A stretch of 64,000 nt of DNA from Robertmurraya siralis (GTDB taxonomy: Bacteria > Bacillota > Bacilli > Bacillales > Cytobacillaceae). This document shows positions 42,167 through 50,587 of the stretch, piece after piece. The position numbers were made by a program, and so were the translations under genes. The number at the start of each line of letters is the position of its first letter. The first letter of the stretch is position 1. The stretch covers positions 62,001-126,000 of the forward strand of contig NZ_SWLZ01000009.1 of assembly GCF_005502275.1 (NCBI RefSeq). The letters are read 5' to 3'. The notes beneath the pieces are model-generated. The model was not told the origin of the DNA. It searched no databases and was given only the letters and a program-made list of their open reading frames with translations.

Positions 42167-43015
42167 ATGAAAATTGGGATTATTGGTACAGGCAACATGG
42201 GGAGAATTATGATCGAAGCCTTTATCGATGGAAAAGCCGTATCCCCTTCTTCGATCATTATGACCAATCGTACGATTTCAAAGGCAGTTGCGATCCAGGA
42301 GCTTTATCCAGCTATTAACATAGCCCATGATGCTACGGAGGTAGCAAAGGAAGCAGATCTTCTTTTCCTTTGCGTGAAGCCGGGAAATATGTATGATGTG
42401 ATTCAAGAAATACTTCCCTTTTTAAACAAAGAACAATGTCTAACTTCTATTACAAGTCCGCTCAACACTTCATTACTGGCATCGCTCCTTCCCTGTTCAA
42501 CAGCTCGGGCAATCCCAAGCATTACCAACCGAGCTCTGGCCGGAGTCTCACTTCTTACCTTTAGCGAACAATGCGAACCTCAGTGGCAACAATACTTAAT
42601 ACAATTATTCGAGAAAATTTCCACCCCGCTTATCATTGATGAAGATATAACGCGGGTTTCATCTGACATCGTTAGCTGCGGACCGGCATTCTTTACTTAT
42701 TTAACAAGAAGATTCATTGATGCTGCCGTATCCGAAACCAATATAGACCGGGAGTCAGCAACAAAAATGGCAGGTGAAATGCTGATAGGGCTAGGTGCTC
42801 TCCTCAGCAAACAGTTCTATACTTTTGAGTCTTTACAGGAAAAGGTTAGTGTGAAAGGTGGAGTAACAGGAGAAGGGATTAAAGTGTTGGAAAATGAGCT
42901 TGGATCAGTATTTGAGCATCTGTTTCAGGCAACACATGTAAAGTTTGCTGAAGATCTACAAGAGGTCAATGCAGCTTTCGCCACAGTAGAAGAACAGAAG
43001 AGTCCAAGATATTAA
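42167..43015 (+). CDS. comER: ComER, pyrroline-5-carboxylate reductase-like protein
   Basis: Rossmann-fold protein related to P5C reductase, transcribed opposite to the comEABC genes. In B. subtilis it is not needed for competence; in B. cereus relatives a role in sporulation and biofilm has been reported. The 282-residue product has the NADP motif GIIGTGNMGRIM at the N-terminus and the ProC dimer-domain stretch SVKGGVTGEGIKVLE near the C-terminus. SD AAGGAGGG precedes the ATG. Confidence 0.92.
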   Translation: MKIGIIGTGNMGRIMIEAFIDGKAVSPSSIIMTNRTISKAVAIQELYPAINIAHDATEVAKEADLLFLCVKPGNMYDVIQEILPFLNKEQCLTSITSPLNTSLLASLLPCSTARAIPSITNRALAGVSLLTFSEQCEPQWQQYLIQLFEKISTPLIIDEDITRVSSDIVSCGPAFFTYLTRRFIDAAVSETNIDRESATKMAGEMLIGLGALLSKQFYTFESLQEKVSVKGGVTGEGIKVLENELGSVFEHLFQATHVKFAEDLQEVNAAFATVEEQKSPRY

Positions 43016-43547
43016 AATAATTCGACTCATTACGATGAAATCCTTTCACAAATGAAAAGAATTGTAGCGATTTTGTGTCAAAAGCATTGGTATGTTGTTT
43101 TTGAGTTTTATGAAAGTGTTAAGCAAAAAAAATTGAGAAAAACAGCATAAGTAAAATAGGCTAGAGATGAAACTAATCAAAGTAGGTGGTAAGAATAACA
43201 GCGTGGGGCACCTTCGGAAAAATCGGAAAGCAGATTGTTCCTTTCGATGATGATTCAAAGTCGTTTTCCTTCGGACAAACTCGAGCTGCCTGAAGAGTTT
43301 CAAAAATAAAGCAAGAGGCATAAATGAAGCTTACTTCTTCCTTTGCATTTTTTCGATTATCATTCCTAGAAATCCGCAATCAAGCGCAAGGTAGGGAAAT
43401 TTGCGTAGGAGGGCCCGAATGGGGAAGAAGGATTCAGACCATATATGCTTGATAAACCGGGGAGAATAGAAGCCCTATTTGGACAGTTTTGAACAGGAAA
43501 GAAGACCATCATAAATTGGAACAAAAATGTGAAAACCTAAAACACAA
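43016..43547. other. Long intergenic region after comER
   Basis: More than 500 nt with no recognisable gene. All frames on both strands hold only short ORFs; the longest (minus 43046-43321) has low-complexity, shadow-like composition and no good SD. It may carry decayed sequence or a non-coding RNA. Confidence 0.45.
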
Positions 43548-43628
43548 CCGAATGGATTTCAATCTCGTTAAATTGCATGGGTTTGAACAAATTGCAAGTT
43601 TTGTGTAGATTTCCATTCGGACTTTTTA
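43548..43628 (+). terminator. Candidate terminator with a long loop
   Basis: CCGAATGGA (43548-43556) and TCCATTCGG (43612-43620) are perfect inverted copies, followed by ACTTTTT. The 55-nt loop contains a second possible pairing (ACACAA with TTGTGT) and the direct repeat AAATTGCA. It is 530 nt beyond comER, so it may instead end an unrecognised plus-strand RNA. Confidence 0.45.
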
Positions 43629-43699
43629 CCGACTTTTTTGCATGCTCTGGTTCCGAATAGCAGGGACATTCGGACATTCAACCGGATAGGGAAGAACGT

Positions 43700-43756
43700 A
43701 AAAAAAAACGCTGGAATTCTGAGCTGTATTAAGTTCAGTTCAAAATCCCAGCGTTT
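43700..43756 (-). terminator. Intrinsic terminator after yqeM
   Basis: AAACGCTGG and CCAGCGTTT pair (with further inner pairing) and are followed by nine T on the minus strand, about 27 nt after the yqeM stop. Confidence 0.88.
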
Positions 43757-43782
43757 CTATGTAAAAACAGTGCTGCCAAAAA

Positions 43783-44526
43783 TTATAATTTATGAGCTAC
43801 AACAAAAAAGACACGTTCAGAATTGGCTTGTGGTTTCCCTGCAAAATCACCAATTTTTTCGAGCACAGTGAAACCAGCTTCAATTAACCATTGCTCATAC
43901 GTTTCAAGCGCAAATGAGCGTTGAGTATGATTCTCGTCAATCCGCTCATACTTCCCTGAAGACTCCTCAACAAAAAAGGTTAATTCATGCTCCACACTAC
44001 CGGGGTATTCCCCTGCAAAACAGTTCCAAATGTAACAAATACCGCCATCATCATATGTAAATGTTTCATTTAGGAAGATTTCATTTATTTTATAAAGGGA
44101 ATGAACATCAAAAATTAGCAAACCATCCTCTTTGAGAAACTGCTTAATCTGACGGAAGGTTTGCTTCACCTCTTCCTCTGTCTGTAAATAATTCAAAGAA
44201 TCGCAAAATACTCCTATTACATCATATTTTGTCAGCAAATCAAGTTCAACCATATTTTGCTGAAAAAAATCAATCGCTAGTCCTTCATCAGCTGCCTTTG
44301 CCTGTGCAACAGTGAGCATGTCAGCAGATAAATCGACTCCCGTCACTGTATAACCGTGCTTTTGCAAACGAAGTGATAATTCTCCTGTACCACAAGCTAG
44401 GTCTAACAGCTTTTTCCCAGAAATATTGTATTTTTGGCAACTATCATTAACGATGCGAACCCATTGTTCATACGGAACATCTTTCATTAACTCATCGTAT
44501 AAATAGGCAAATCGCTCATAAGTCAT
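43783..44526 (-). CDS. yqeM: YqeM, class I SAM-dependent methyltransferase
   Basis: Putative methyltransferase, target unknown. The 247-residue product has MTYERFAYLYDELMKDVPYEQW and SAM motif I LLDLACGTGELSLRL (about residues 39-53), followed by VTGVDLSADML. Its ATG overlaps the rsfS stop by 4 nt (ATGA). Conserved next to rsfS in Bacillaceae, which suggests a link to the ribosome, though this is inference. Confidence 0.92.
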   Translation of the reverse strand: MTYERFAYLYDELMKDVPYEQWVRIVNDSCQKYNISGKKLLDLACGTGELSLRLQKHGYTVTGVDLSADMLTVAQAKAADEGLAIDFFQQNMVELDLLTKYDVIGVFCDSLNYLQTEEEVKQTFRQIKQFLKEDGLLIFDVHSLYKINEIFLNETFTYDDGGICYIWNCFAGEYPGSVEHELTFFVEESSGKYERIDENHTQRSFALETYEQWLIEAGFTVLEKIGDFAGKPQANSERVFFVVAHKL

Positions 44527-44879
44527 GAGAGTTCACTCTGAATATTAAGGGTAGGAGCATCACCCCAAAGACGTTCCAGATTATAATAGCTTCTTTCATC
44601 ACGATGAAAGACATGTGCTACAACATCACCAAGGTCAATTAAAATCCATTTCGCTTCATCAAAGCCTTCCATTCTCTTCACATCATAATGATTTTCTACA
44701 GCTTTTTCTTTTATTTCCCGCGCAATTGCTTGCACTTGTTTGTCAGAGTTTCCGTGACAAATTATAAAATAATCGGCAATTAAAGAAATCCCTTTCATAT
44801 TAAGTGCAACAATGTCCTCTGCACGCTTATCATCAGCAGCTTTTACCGCTATCGTTAATAATTGGTTATCATTCATCAA
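44523..44879 (-). CDS. rsfS: Ribosomal silencing factor RsfS
   Basis: Binds uL14 on the 50S subunit and blocks subunit joining in poor nutrient conditions; B. subtilis yqeL. The 118-residue product shows DYFIICHGNSDKQVQAIA and the conserved WILIDLGDVVAHVFH. TTG (44879) or ATG (44876) may be the start; SD GGAGGAC lies in the end of yqeK. It is tightly packed between yqeK and yqeM. Confidence 0.95.
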   Translation of the reverse strand: MMNDNQLLTIAVKAADDKRAEDIVALNMKGISLIADYFIICHGNSDKQVQAIAREIKEKAVENHYDVKRMEGFDEAKWILIDLGDVVAHVFHRDERSYYNLERLWGDAPTLNIQSELS

Positions 44880-45447
44880 CTAAAGTCCTCCTATTTGCAA
44901 TTAGATCATTGTATGTGTGAAATGTATCTGGGAATATAGGCTGATTTTTATTCATTAGAAATGAGATCGTGTTCTGCACCGCTTTTATTAAAGCAAGCTG
45001 CAAATCCTTGTTGGCGAGCTCCCTTACTTCTTCCACTTCTGGAAACTGGCGCCCTGGTTCAATATAGTCGGCTAAATAAATAATCTTTTCCAGTATAGAC
45101 ATTCCAACTCGACCAGAGGTATGATATTTAATCGCATTTAAAATCTCCATATCCGCAATACCAACTTCCTTTTCAACTAAGAAAGCACCGACTGGGGCAT
45201 GCCATAATTCACTGTTATATTGGAGCAGCTCAGGCGCCATTTTCTCTGCGAGAATAATTTGTTTCATTTCTTCCTTTGGCCGAAATTTCGCATAATCATG
45301 AAAAATCGCGGCGACTTCTGCTTTTTTCTCATCAGCCCCATATTGACGCGCTAAAAGTATTGCTGTTTCCATGACACCAATCGTATGTTGATATCTATGC
45401 TCTGTTAAATGCTCTCTTACGATTGCCAACGCTTCACTTTGATTCAT
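44869..45447 (-). CDS. yqeK: YqeK, HD-domain Ap4A hydrolase
   Basis: Metal-dependent HD-domain phosphohydrolase; YqeK proteins split diadenosine tetraphosphate symmetrically into ADP. The 192-residue product has [12 protein letters not shown], the HD motif [10 protein letters not shown] (about residues 46-55), HAPVGAFL and a downstream [12 protein letters not shown]. It overlaps both nadD and rsfS. Confidence 0.94.
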   Translation of the reverse strand: MNQSEALAIVREHLTEHRYQHTIGVMETAILLARQYGADEKKAEVAAIFHDYAKFRPKEEMKQIILAEKMAPELLQYNSELWHAPVGAFLVEKEVGIADMEILNAIKYHTSGRVGMSILEKIIYLADYIEPGRQFPEVEEVRELANKDLQLALIKAVQNTISFLMNKNQPIFPDTFHTYNDLIANRRTLVDE

Positions 45448-46006
45448 ATAAATGATTCTCCTTCAAATATTCAATCAGGGTGTCTGGAAGCAAATAGCGG
45501 ATCGATTTCCCTTCTTGAATTCTCTCCCTAATTAAGCTAGATGAAACTTGAAACTCCGGAATATCAATATGAATAATCGGATACGAAGTTTTGTCCTGAT
45601 AAGTTGGCCTATTCACCCCGACAAAGGACACCATATGCACCAATTCATCTATTTTATACCATTTAGGCAAATACTCGACCATGTCCGCTCCAATAATAAA
45701 ATAAAAGCTCTTATCAGGATGCAGTTTTTTTAATTGCTGGATTGTGTCGTACGTATACGACGGGCCAGGACGCTCCAGTTCAATCGTTTCAATTTTAAAA
45801 TAGGCGACATTTTCAAGCGCTAATTTAAGCATATTCAATCGATCCTCAGTTGAAATCAGAGCGGATTTTTTCTTGTGAGGAGGCTCCTGATTAGGAAGAA
45901 ACCATATCTCATCAAGCTCCAGCTCATGAAAAACCTCGTTTGCAATGAGAAGATGACCATGGTGCGGGGGATCAAAAGTTCCTCCTAATAATCCAATTTT
46001 CCTCAT
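45434..46006 (-). CDS. nadD: Nicotinate-nucleotide adenylyltransferase
   Basis: Adenylates nicotinate mononucleotide in NAD synthesis. The 190-residue product has [15 protein letters not shown] at residues 5-19 and the nucleotidyl-transferase motif SSSLIRERI near 156-164. The SD GGAGGTG precedes the ATG. First of the nadD-yqeK-rsfS-yqeM overlapping run, 110 nt after yqeI. Confidence 0.96.
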   Translation of the reverse strand: MRKIGLLGGTFDPPHHGHLLIANEVFHELELDEIWFLPNQEPPHKKKSALISTEDRLNMLKLALENVAYFKIETIELERPGPSYTYDTIQQLKKLHPDKSFYFIIGADMVEYLPKWYKIDELVHMVSFVGVNRPTYQDKTSYPIIHIDIPEFQVSSSLIRERIQEGKSIRYLLPDTLIEYLKENHLYESK

Positions 46007-46122
46007 TCACACACCTCCAAACCACTAAGATAGGCTCTTAGCACCCTACCTAAAAGAATTCATAGTCCTACAGGCAATAATAGCTATACCCCTGGGAACT
46101 AATTGCCTGCTTTTAAGTACCA

Positions 46123-46413
46123 TTAAGGCAGCACAATCTCTTTGTTTTCTTTTGACTCTTTGTAGAGAACAATTGTGTTACCAATTACTTGTACAAGCTC
46201 TGCTACGCAACCATCTGCGAGCTTTTCTGCAACTGCGCCTCGCTCTTCTTCACAATTTTGAAGCACGCTTACTTTCAAAAGTTCCCTTGCTTCAAGCGCT
46301 TCACTAATTTGCTTAATCATATTTTCATTCACTCCGCCTTTCCCCACTTGAAAGATCGGGGTAAGATGATGAGCTTTCGAGCGAAGAAATCTTTTTTGTT
46401 TTCCAGTTAACAT
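46123..46413 (-). CDS. yqeI: YhbY family ribosome-assembly RNA-binding protein
   Basis: 96-residue single CRM (KOW-like IF3-C fold) domain protein that binds pre-50S particles. It reads MLTGKQKRFLRSKAHHLTPIFQVGKGG, with the GKGGVNENMIKQI signature loop. SD CTAGGAGG lies in the end of aroE, which it overlaps by 7 nt. Confidence 0.95.
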   Translation of the reverse strand: MLTGKQKRFLRSKAHHLTPIFQVGKGGVNENMIKQISEALEARELLKVSVLQNCEEERGAVAEKLADGCVAELVQVIGNTIVLYKESKENKEIVLP

Positions 46414-47246
46414 ATGGTTCCTCCTAGTTGTTGTAACACTTTATTCGTCATCCGATTAATATCCGGCTTTACATTTGTCCATATTTCAAAAGCAAGCGCT
46501 CCTTGCTGAACAAACATTTGAATCCCATTTTGTGTTTTTGCACCTTTATCTCTAGCCTGGCGTAATAGCTCTGTTTCTAACGGGTTGTAAATAATATCAC
46601 TCACAAAAGCACTTTCCTTTAAATTATGTAATGATAATACTTTGCATTCAGAATTCGGAGACATGCCAAGAGATGTTGTTTGAATAATAATATCATATGC
46701 TGCCAATTGCTCTTCCGCCTCATTCAGACTCAGAATATTCGATTTAGCATGATATGGACATTCTTCTACAAGACGCTCCGCTTTAGTCGGAGTTCTATTT
46801 GTCAAATCAATATGGGCTACACCTTCGAAAGCGAGGGTAAAATATATTGCCCGTGCTGCCCCTCCAGCGCCAATGATTAACACCTTCTTCTCTTTAAGCT
46901 CTTGTAACTCTGATTTGAGAGCTTTAACATAGCCACTTCCATCGGTATTATACCCAATTAGGCGTCCATTTTCATTGGCTACCGTATTAACGGCTCCAAT
47001 CGAACGTGCCAATGGGTCAACATCGTCGAGCAGTGAAATAATGGCAACTTTATGGGGCACAGTTACATTAAATCCACTCATGTTCATCGCACGAAATCCT
47101 TTAACCGCTTCAGCCAAATCCTCTTCTTTAATCGCGAATGCCTGATAATGAGCATCGATTCCATAGTGCTGAAATAAATCATTATGCATGAGAGGCGACA
47201 TAGAATGGGCAATCGGATTTCCAATTACAGCGTATAATTTTTTCAT
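46407..47246 (-). CDS. aroE: Shikimate dehydrogenase
   Basis: NADP enzyme that reduces 3-dehydroshikimate to shikimate in aromatic amino acid synthesis (aroD in B. subtilis naming). ATG at 47246 (MKKLYAVIGNPIAHSMSPLMHN) gives 279 residues; the TTG at 47258 would include the GGGGAGGGG SD. Catalytic NVTVPHKV and NTDGSGYVKAL, and NADP motif IIGAGGAARAIYFTL are present. Confidence 0.96.
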   Translation of the reverse strand: MKKLYAVIGNPIAHSMSPLMHNDLFQHYGIDAHYQAFAIKEEDLAEAVKGFRAMNMSGFNVTVPHKVAIISLLDDVDPLARSIGAVNTVANENGRLIGYNTDGSGYVKALKSELQELKEKKVLIIGAGGAARAIYFTLAFEGVAHIDLTNRTPTKAERLVEECPYHAKSNILSLNEAEEQLAAYDIIIQTTSLGMSPNSECKVLSLHNLKESAFVSDIIYNPLETELLRQARDKGAKTQNGIQMFVQQGALAFEIWTNVKPDINRMTNKVLQQLGGTIC

Positions 47247-47270
47247 TCCCCTCCCCAATCCTTTCTATCC

Positions 47271-48374
47271 TTATATAAGTGACTTACGAAGCATTGCGTA
47301 GACCCCTTTTGGAACGTAGACCGCTACTTTCACTCCAGGATCATTGACAGTGATCCAGCCAAGTCCTGAAAAAACAATATCCGTTTTCCCTTCTTTAATC
47401 GTGAATTCATGCTTAATGAGCGGTGGGAAGGAATCAATCTGCTCCTTACGCGGTGGAGTCAGCATCTCCCCTTTATGCCTTTCATAAAGATCAGAAGCCT
47501 TCTCAAGCTTTGTACGGTGAATTTGAATTTGATTCGAAACATGACAAACAAACGAACTTCTGCCGCCACTAATATAATCAAAACGAGCTAAGCCACCAAA
47601 AAAGAGAGTCTGTCCTTCATTTAATTGATAAATTTTCGGTTTAATTTCCTTTTTCGGAGTGATTACTTTTAAATCTCTTTTATCAATATAATGAGCCATT
47701 TGATGATGATTGATAATTCCTGGAGTATCCACCAAAAATTTCCCGTCAGCTAAAGGGATCTCAATTATATCAAGCGTTGTTCCTGGGAAGTGGGAGGTTG
47801 TAATGACATCGCCTTCTCCCGTTACTTCCTTTAAAATGCGGTTAATAAAGGTTGATTTCCCAACATTCGTACAGCCAACAACATAGACATCCTTGCCTTC
47901 ACGATAGCTGTCGATCGCTTCTGTTACTTCTTTAATAAAATGTCCCTTCTCCGCACTAACAAGAAAAACATCCTTTGGCTTCAGCCCCAATTCCTTGGCT
48001 TCTTGCTTCATCCAGTTAATCAATTTATTCGGTTTAACAGAGTGAGGCAAAAGATCAACCTTGTTGCCAATTAGAAGGATGGGGTTATCTCCTACAAAAC
48101 GATGCAAACCAGGTAGCCAACTACCGTTAAAATCAAATATATCAACAATTTTTACAATTAGCGCATCTCTTTTCCCAAGTTCATTGAGTATTTTTAAAAA
48201 ATCGTCATCCGTTAAATTTACATCCTGTACTTCGTTATAATGCTTCAAACGAAAACATCTTTGACAAACAATTTCCTCTTTATCAAGAGACGACTTTGGC
48301 GCATAGCCAATTTGCTCCTTATTCTCCGTTTGAATTTTAACTCCACAACCTATACAAATGTATTGCTCACTCAA
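47271..48374 (-). CDS. yqeH: YqeH, circularly permuted ribosome-biogenesis GTPase
   Basis: GTPase required for 30S assembly. TTG at 48374 with SD GGGAGG seven nt upstream gives 367 residues. The zinc finger CIGCGVKIQ ... CQRCFRLKHY is at the N-terminus. G motifs are in permuted order: G4 NKVDLL, G5 VSAEKG, then G1 GCTNVGKST and G3 DTPGI. It lies between yqeG and aroE, the conserved order. Confidence 0.96.
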   Translation of the reverse strand: MSEQYICIGCGVKIQTENKEQIGYAPKSSLDKEEIVCQRCFRLKHYNEVQDVNLTDDDFLKILNELGKRDALIVKIVDIFDFNGSWLPGLHRFVGDNPILLIGNKVDLLPHSVKPNKLINWMKQEAKELGLKPKDVFLVSAEKGHFIKEVTEAIDSYREGKDVYVVGCTNVGKSTFINRILKEVTGEGDVITTSHFPGTTLDIIEIPLADGKFLVDTPGIINHHQMAHYIDKRDLKVITPKKEIKPKIYQLNEGQTLFFGGLARFDYISGGRSSFVCHVSNQIQIHRTKLEKASDLYERHKGEMLTPPRKEQIDSFPPLIKHEFTIKEGKTDIVFSGLGWITVNDPGVKVAVYVPKGVYAMLRKSLI

Positions 48375-48892
48375 GATTTTTCCTCCCAAACAATCATGCC
48401 CTTTTTACGAAACCAATTTAATATTCTTCTTTCGATCATTCGATTAAATTTTGTCCAAAAGCCATCGGTTGATGCAACTGGTACGACTAATATTGTATGA
48501 AATCCACCGCGATTCCCGCCTAGTACATCCGTCAGCAGCTGATCACCAATCACAACGGTCTCTTCCTTCCTCAACCCCATGTTCTGAACAGCCTTATGAA
48601 AAGCTCTTACAAGTGGTTTACGCGCTTGAAAGATAAACGGAATATTAAGGGGATCGGAAAAAGCTTGGACCCTTTCTCGATTATTATTCGAAACAATTGT
48701 AATGCGAATATCTTCCTTTCGCATCATTTCAAACCATTCCGTTAATTTTGGTGTTGCATTGGGACGATCCCATTCCACTAGAGTATTATCCAAATCCGTT
48801 ATAATTCCCTTTATCCCTTGCTCCTTTAGTTTTTCAGGAGTGATTTGGAAAATACTTTTTACATGCTGATCCGGTAAAAATATCTTCAACAA
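48371..48892 (-). CDS. yqeG: YqeG, HAD superfamily phosphatase (subfamily IIIA)
   Basis: Putative phosphatase with the Asp nucleophile motif TDLDNTLVEWD, later TIVSNNNRERV and VIGDQLLTDVLGGNRGG. I use TTG 48892 (MLKIFLPDQHVKSIFQI), after SD GAGGTG at 7 nt, giving 173 residues; the 196-codon ORF has no SD at its ATG. It overlaps yqeH by 4 nt and is the first gene of the yqeG-yqeH-aroE-yqeI run. Confidence 0.92.
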   Translation of the reverse strand: MLKIFLPDQHVKSIFQITPEKLKEQGIKGIITDLDNTLVEWDRPNATPKLTEWFEMMRKEDIRITIVSNNNRERVQAFSDPLNIPFIFQARKPLVRAFHKAVQNMGLRKEETVVIGDQLLTDVLGGNRGGFHTILVVPVASTDGFWTKFNRMIERRILNWFRKKGMIVWEEKS

Positions 48893-49068
48893 TGATAGAC
48901 ACCTCAATTTCTTTATCTCGGTTTTATTCCCAATTTTACTTTTGTGTAAGAAGGAGTGCAAGCAATTCTATTATACAAGCCGCTCCCTGCGTCAGAATAC
49001 GTCGAAATGAAGTAAAAAATCACGATAACGGAAAAACTTTTCGACACAAATAGCCTCTTTTCAACAGT

Positions 49069-49167
49069 TGTGGATAACTTTATTCACATATCCCACATTG
49101 ATTTATATAGTTTCCCATAACTTATAAACATTTTAATCACAACTTATCCACCGAACACTGTGGATAA
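49069..49167. promoter_or_regulatory. Cluster of DnaA boxes upstream of sda
   Basis: Four 9-mers match TTATCCACA with at most one change: 49069-49077 (minus, perfect), 49080-49088 (plus, TTATTCACA), 49144-49152 (plus, TTATCCACC) and 49159-49167 (minus, perfect). They lie just ahead of the sda promoter, where DnaA is known to regulate sda in B. subtilis. Confidence 0.88.
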
Positions 49168-49176
49168 ACGGAACGG

Positions 49177-49205
49177 TTGTTCTACCTTCATATTTTTGTT
49201 AGAGT
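49177..49205 (+). promoter_or_regulatory. Candidate sigma-A promoter of sda
   Basis: TTGTTC (49177-49182) and TAGAGT (49200-49205), 17 nt apart. It starts 10 nt after the last DnaA box. Confidence 0.5.
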
Positions 49206-49285
49206 AAGAATACAACAAAGGGAACTTACATAATATGTATATTCACCCTTTTTTAGAACGAGTAATTGAGGAGGTGAATTCTGAC

Positions 49286-49426
49286 ATGAGAAAGCTGTCA
49301 GATGAATTACTAGTTGAATCCTATTTCAAAGCGAAAGAATTGAATTTATCAAAAGATTTCATCCTTCTAATTGAAACAGAAATTCACCGTCGTTCTTTAA
49401 CTCATAAAATTAAAGCCTCTTCATAA
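49286..49426 (+). CDS. sda: Sporulation checkpoint inhibitor Sda
   Basis: Small helical-hairpin protein that binds histidine kinase KinA and blocks entry into sporulation when replication initiation is disturbed. ATG at 49286 gives 46 residues ([20 protein letters not shown]), the same size as in B. subtilis; the ORF upstream to 49235 is not used. SD GGAGGTGA is present. The DnaA boxes upstream fit its known control. Confidence 0.95.
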   Translation: MRKLSDELLVESYFKAKELNLSKDFILLIETEIHRRSLTHKIKASS

Positions 49427-49436
49427 CTTACTATTT

Positions 49437-49459
49437 GCCCAAAAGGGCTTTTCTTTTTG
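49437..49459 (+). terminator. Intrinsic terminator after sda
   Basis: GCCC-AAAA-GGGC followed by TTTTCTTTTTG. Confidence 0.75.
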
Positions 49460-50251
49460 TTAATTTTGCTTGGTCCGCATAAGGCAGAGCACGTCACCAA
49501 CCTTTACTTCCCTTGGTGTTACGTGTTTTTGCAATGGTTCAATTGAATCAGGATTAAATAAGAGGATCACAGTCGAACCAAAAGTGAAGTAGGCAATTTC
49601 CTCGCCTTTTTCCAATTGCTCACCCATATGAATCGATTCAATCGAATTAACAAACATCGCGCCCACTTTCACAATTGCTGTTACACCGGAATCATGTTCA
49701 ACCTCAGTAATTTTACGATAATTTTTTGCGAGCGTTTCTCTGCCATATTTAAGTCCATAGCGGTTTACCGGGTAGGATTTCTTGCCTAGAGTCCATTCAC
49801 CAACCACTTTTCCTGAGAGTGGGCTATGTATGCGATGATAGTGACTAGGACTTAAATAGAGCAGAAAGTAAGTTCCATTCATATATTTTTGTGCCTTTTC
49901 GACGCTACCAAGCATTTCAATAACGGAGTATTCCTTCCCTTTAACAGTCAAGGTTAATTCAGGGGAAATCGAACCGATATCCTCTAGTACAGCGTCTACC
50001 GGACTTACAATAGAGTTTACACCAGCGTCAATCGTCCGAGCTCCTCTCTTCAATCTTCGAATGAAAAAATCATGAAGAGTCGTGAACTCTTCTATCGGGG
50101 TCGCCATTTCGTGTACATTGACCTTGTATATTTTCGCAAAAGAAGGAATGAACCATCGACTCGCTTTCGATTGAGCCAATTTTTTCAACAAAAAAGATGT
50201 CCACCTTCCATTCGATAATTCAATTAAATTTCGGTAAAACCATTGAATCAA
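49460..50251 (-). CDS. psd: Phosphatidylserine decarboxylase proenzyme
   Basis: Makes phosphatidylethanolamine at the membrane. TTG at 50251 with SD GGAGG eight nt upstream gives 263 residues. The self-cleavage motif is FGST (TFGSTVILLF), with Ser as the future pyruvoyl group; HRIHSPLSG and SPVDAVLEDIG are also conserved. The family's LGST is FGST here, as in B. subtilis. It is not next to pssA in this window. Confidence 0.93.
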   Translation of the reverse strand: MIQWFYRNLIELSNGRWTSFLLKKLAQSKASRWFIPSFAKIYKVNVHEMATPIEEFTTLHDFFIRRLKRGARTIDAGVNSIVSPVDAVLEDIGSISPELTLTVKGKEYSVIEMLGSVEKAQKYMNGTYFLLYLSPSHYHRIHSPLSGKVVGEWTLGKKSYPVNRYGLKYGRETLAKNYRKITEVEHDSGVTAIVKVGAMFVNSIESIHMGEQLEKGEEIAYFTFGSTVILLFNPDSIEPLQKHVTPREVKVGDVLCLMRTKQN

Positions 50252-50544
50252 ATCGCATTCCTCCATTAATTACCTCATTATCAATCAACGTTTAGACAAA
50301 ACTGTATTGTATCATACTATATTAAATTCAGCTATACCCGCTTTATCATACCATATTTATTGCCTTGATGAGACGCAGGTAACATTAAAACAAGCGCTTT
50401 GTTAAACAGATAAGATGATAACAATTTTTGGCTTATGGAGCAGCGCACCTTTGAAACAAAGTCCCCATAAAGGTTGATAGACTTTTCAGCTTGTCCTAGA
50501 CGTTAAATATGCTGGAAGCCACAACTACAAATTCGATCCTACTC
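50252..50544. other. Intergenic region psd-pepF
   Basis: About 290 nt upstream of psd with no gene or strong promoter that I can identify. Confidence 0.4.
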
Positions 50545-50577
50545 ACAAAAAAACAGCACCCATCTCTGAGTACTGTT
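50545..50577 (-). terminator. Intrinsic terminator after pepF
   Basis: AACAGTACTC and GGGTGCTGTT form a 10-bp stem with two G-U pairs, followed by seven T on the minus strand. Confidence 0.8.
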
Positions 50578-50587
50578 CTTTACTTCA

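Noticed and set aside
43046-43321. 91-codon minus-strand ORF after comER
   Set aside because: Phe/Leu-rich, no SD, no similarity to known proteins; overlapped by an equally poor ORF in another frame (43173-43379).
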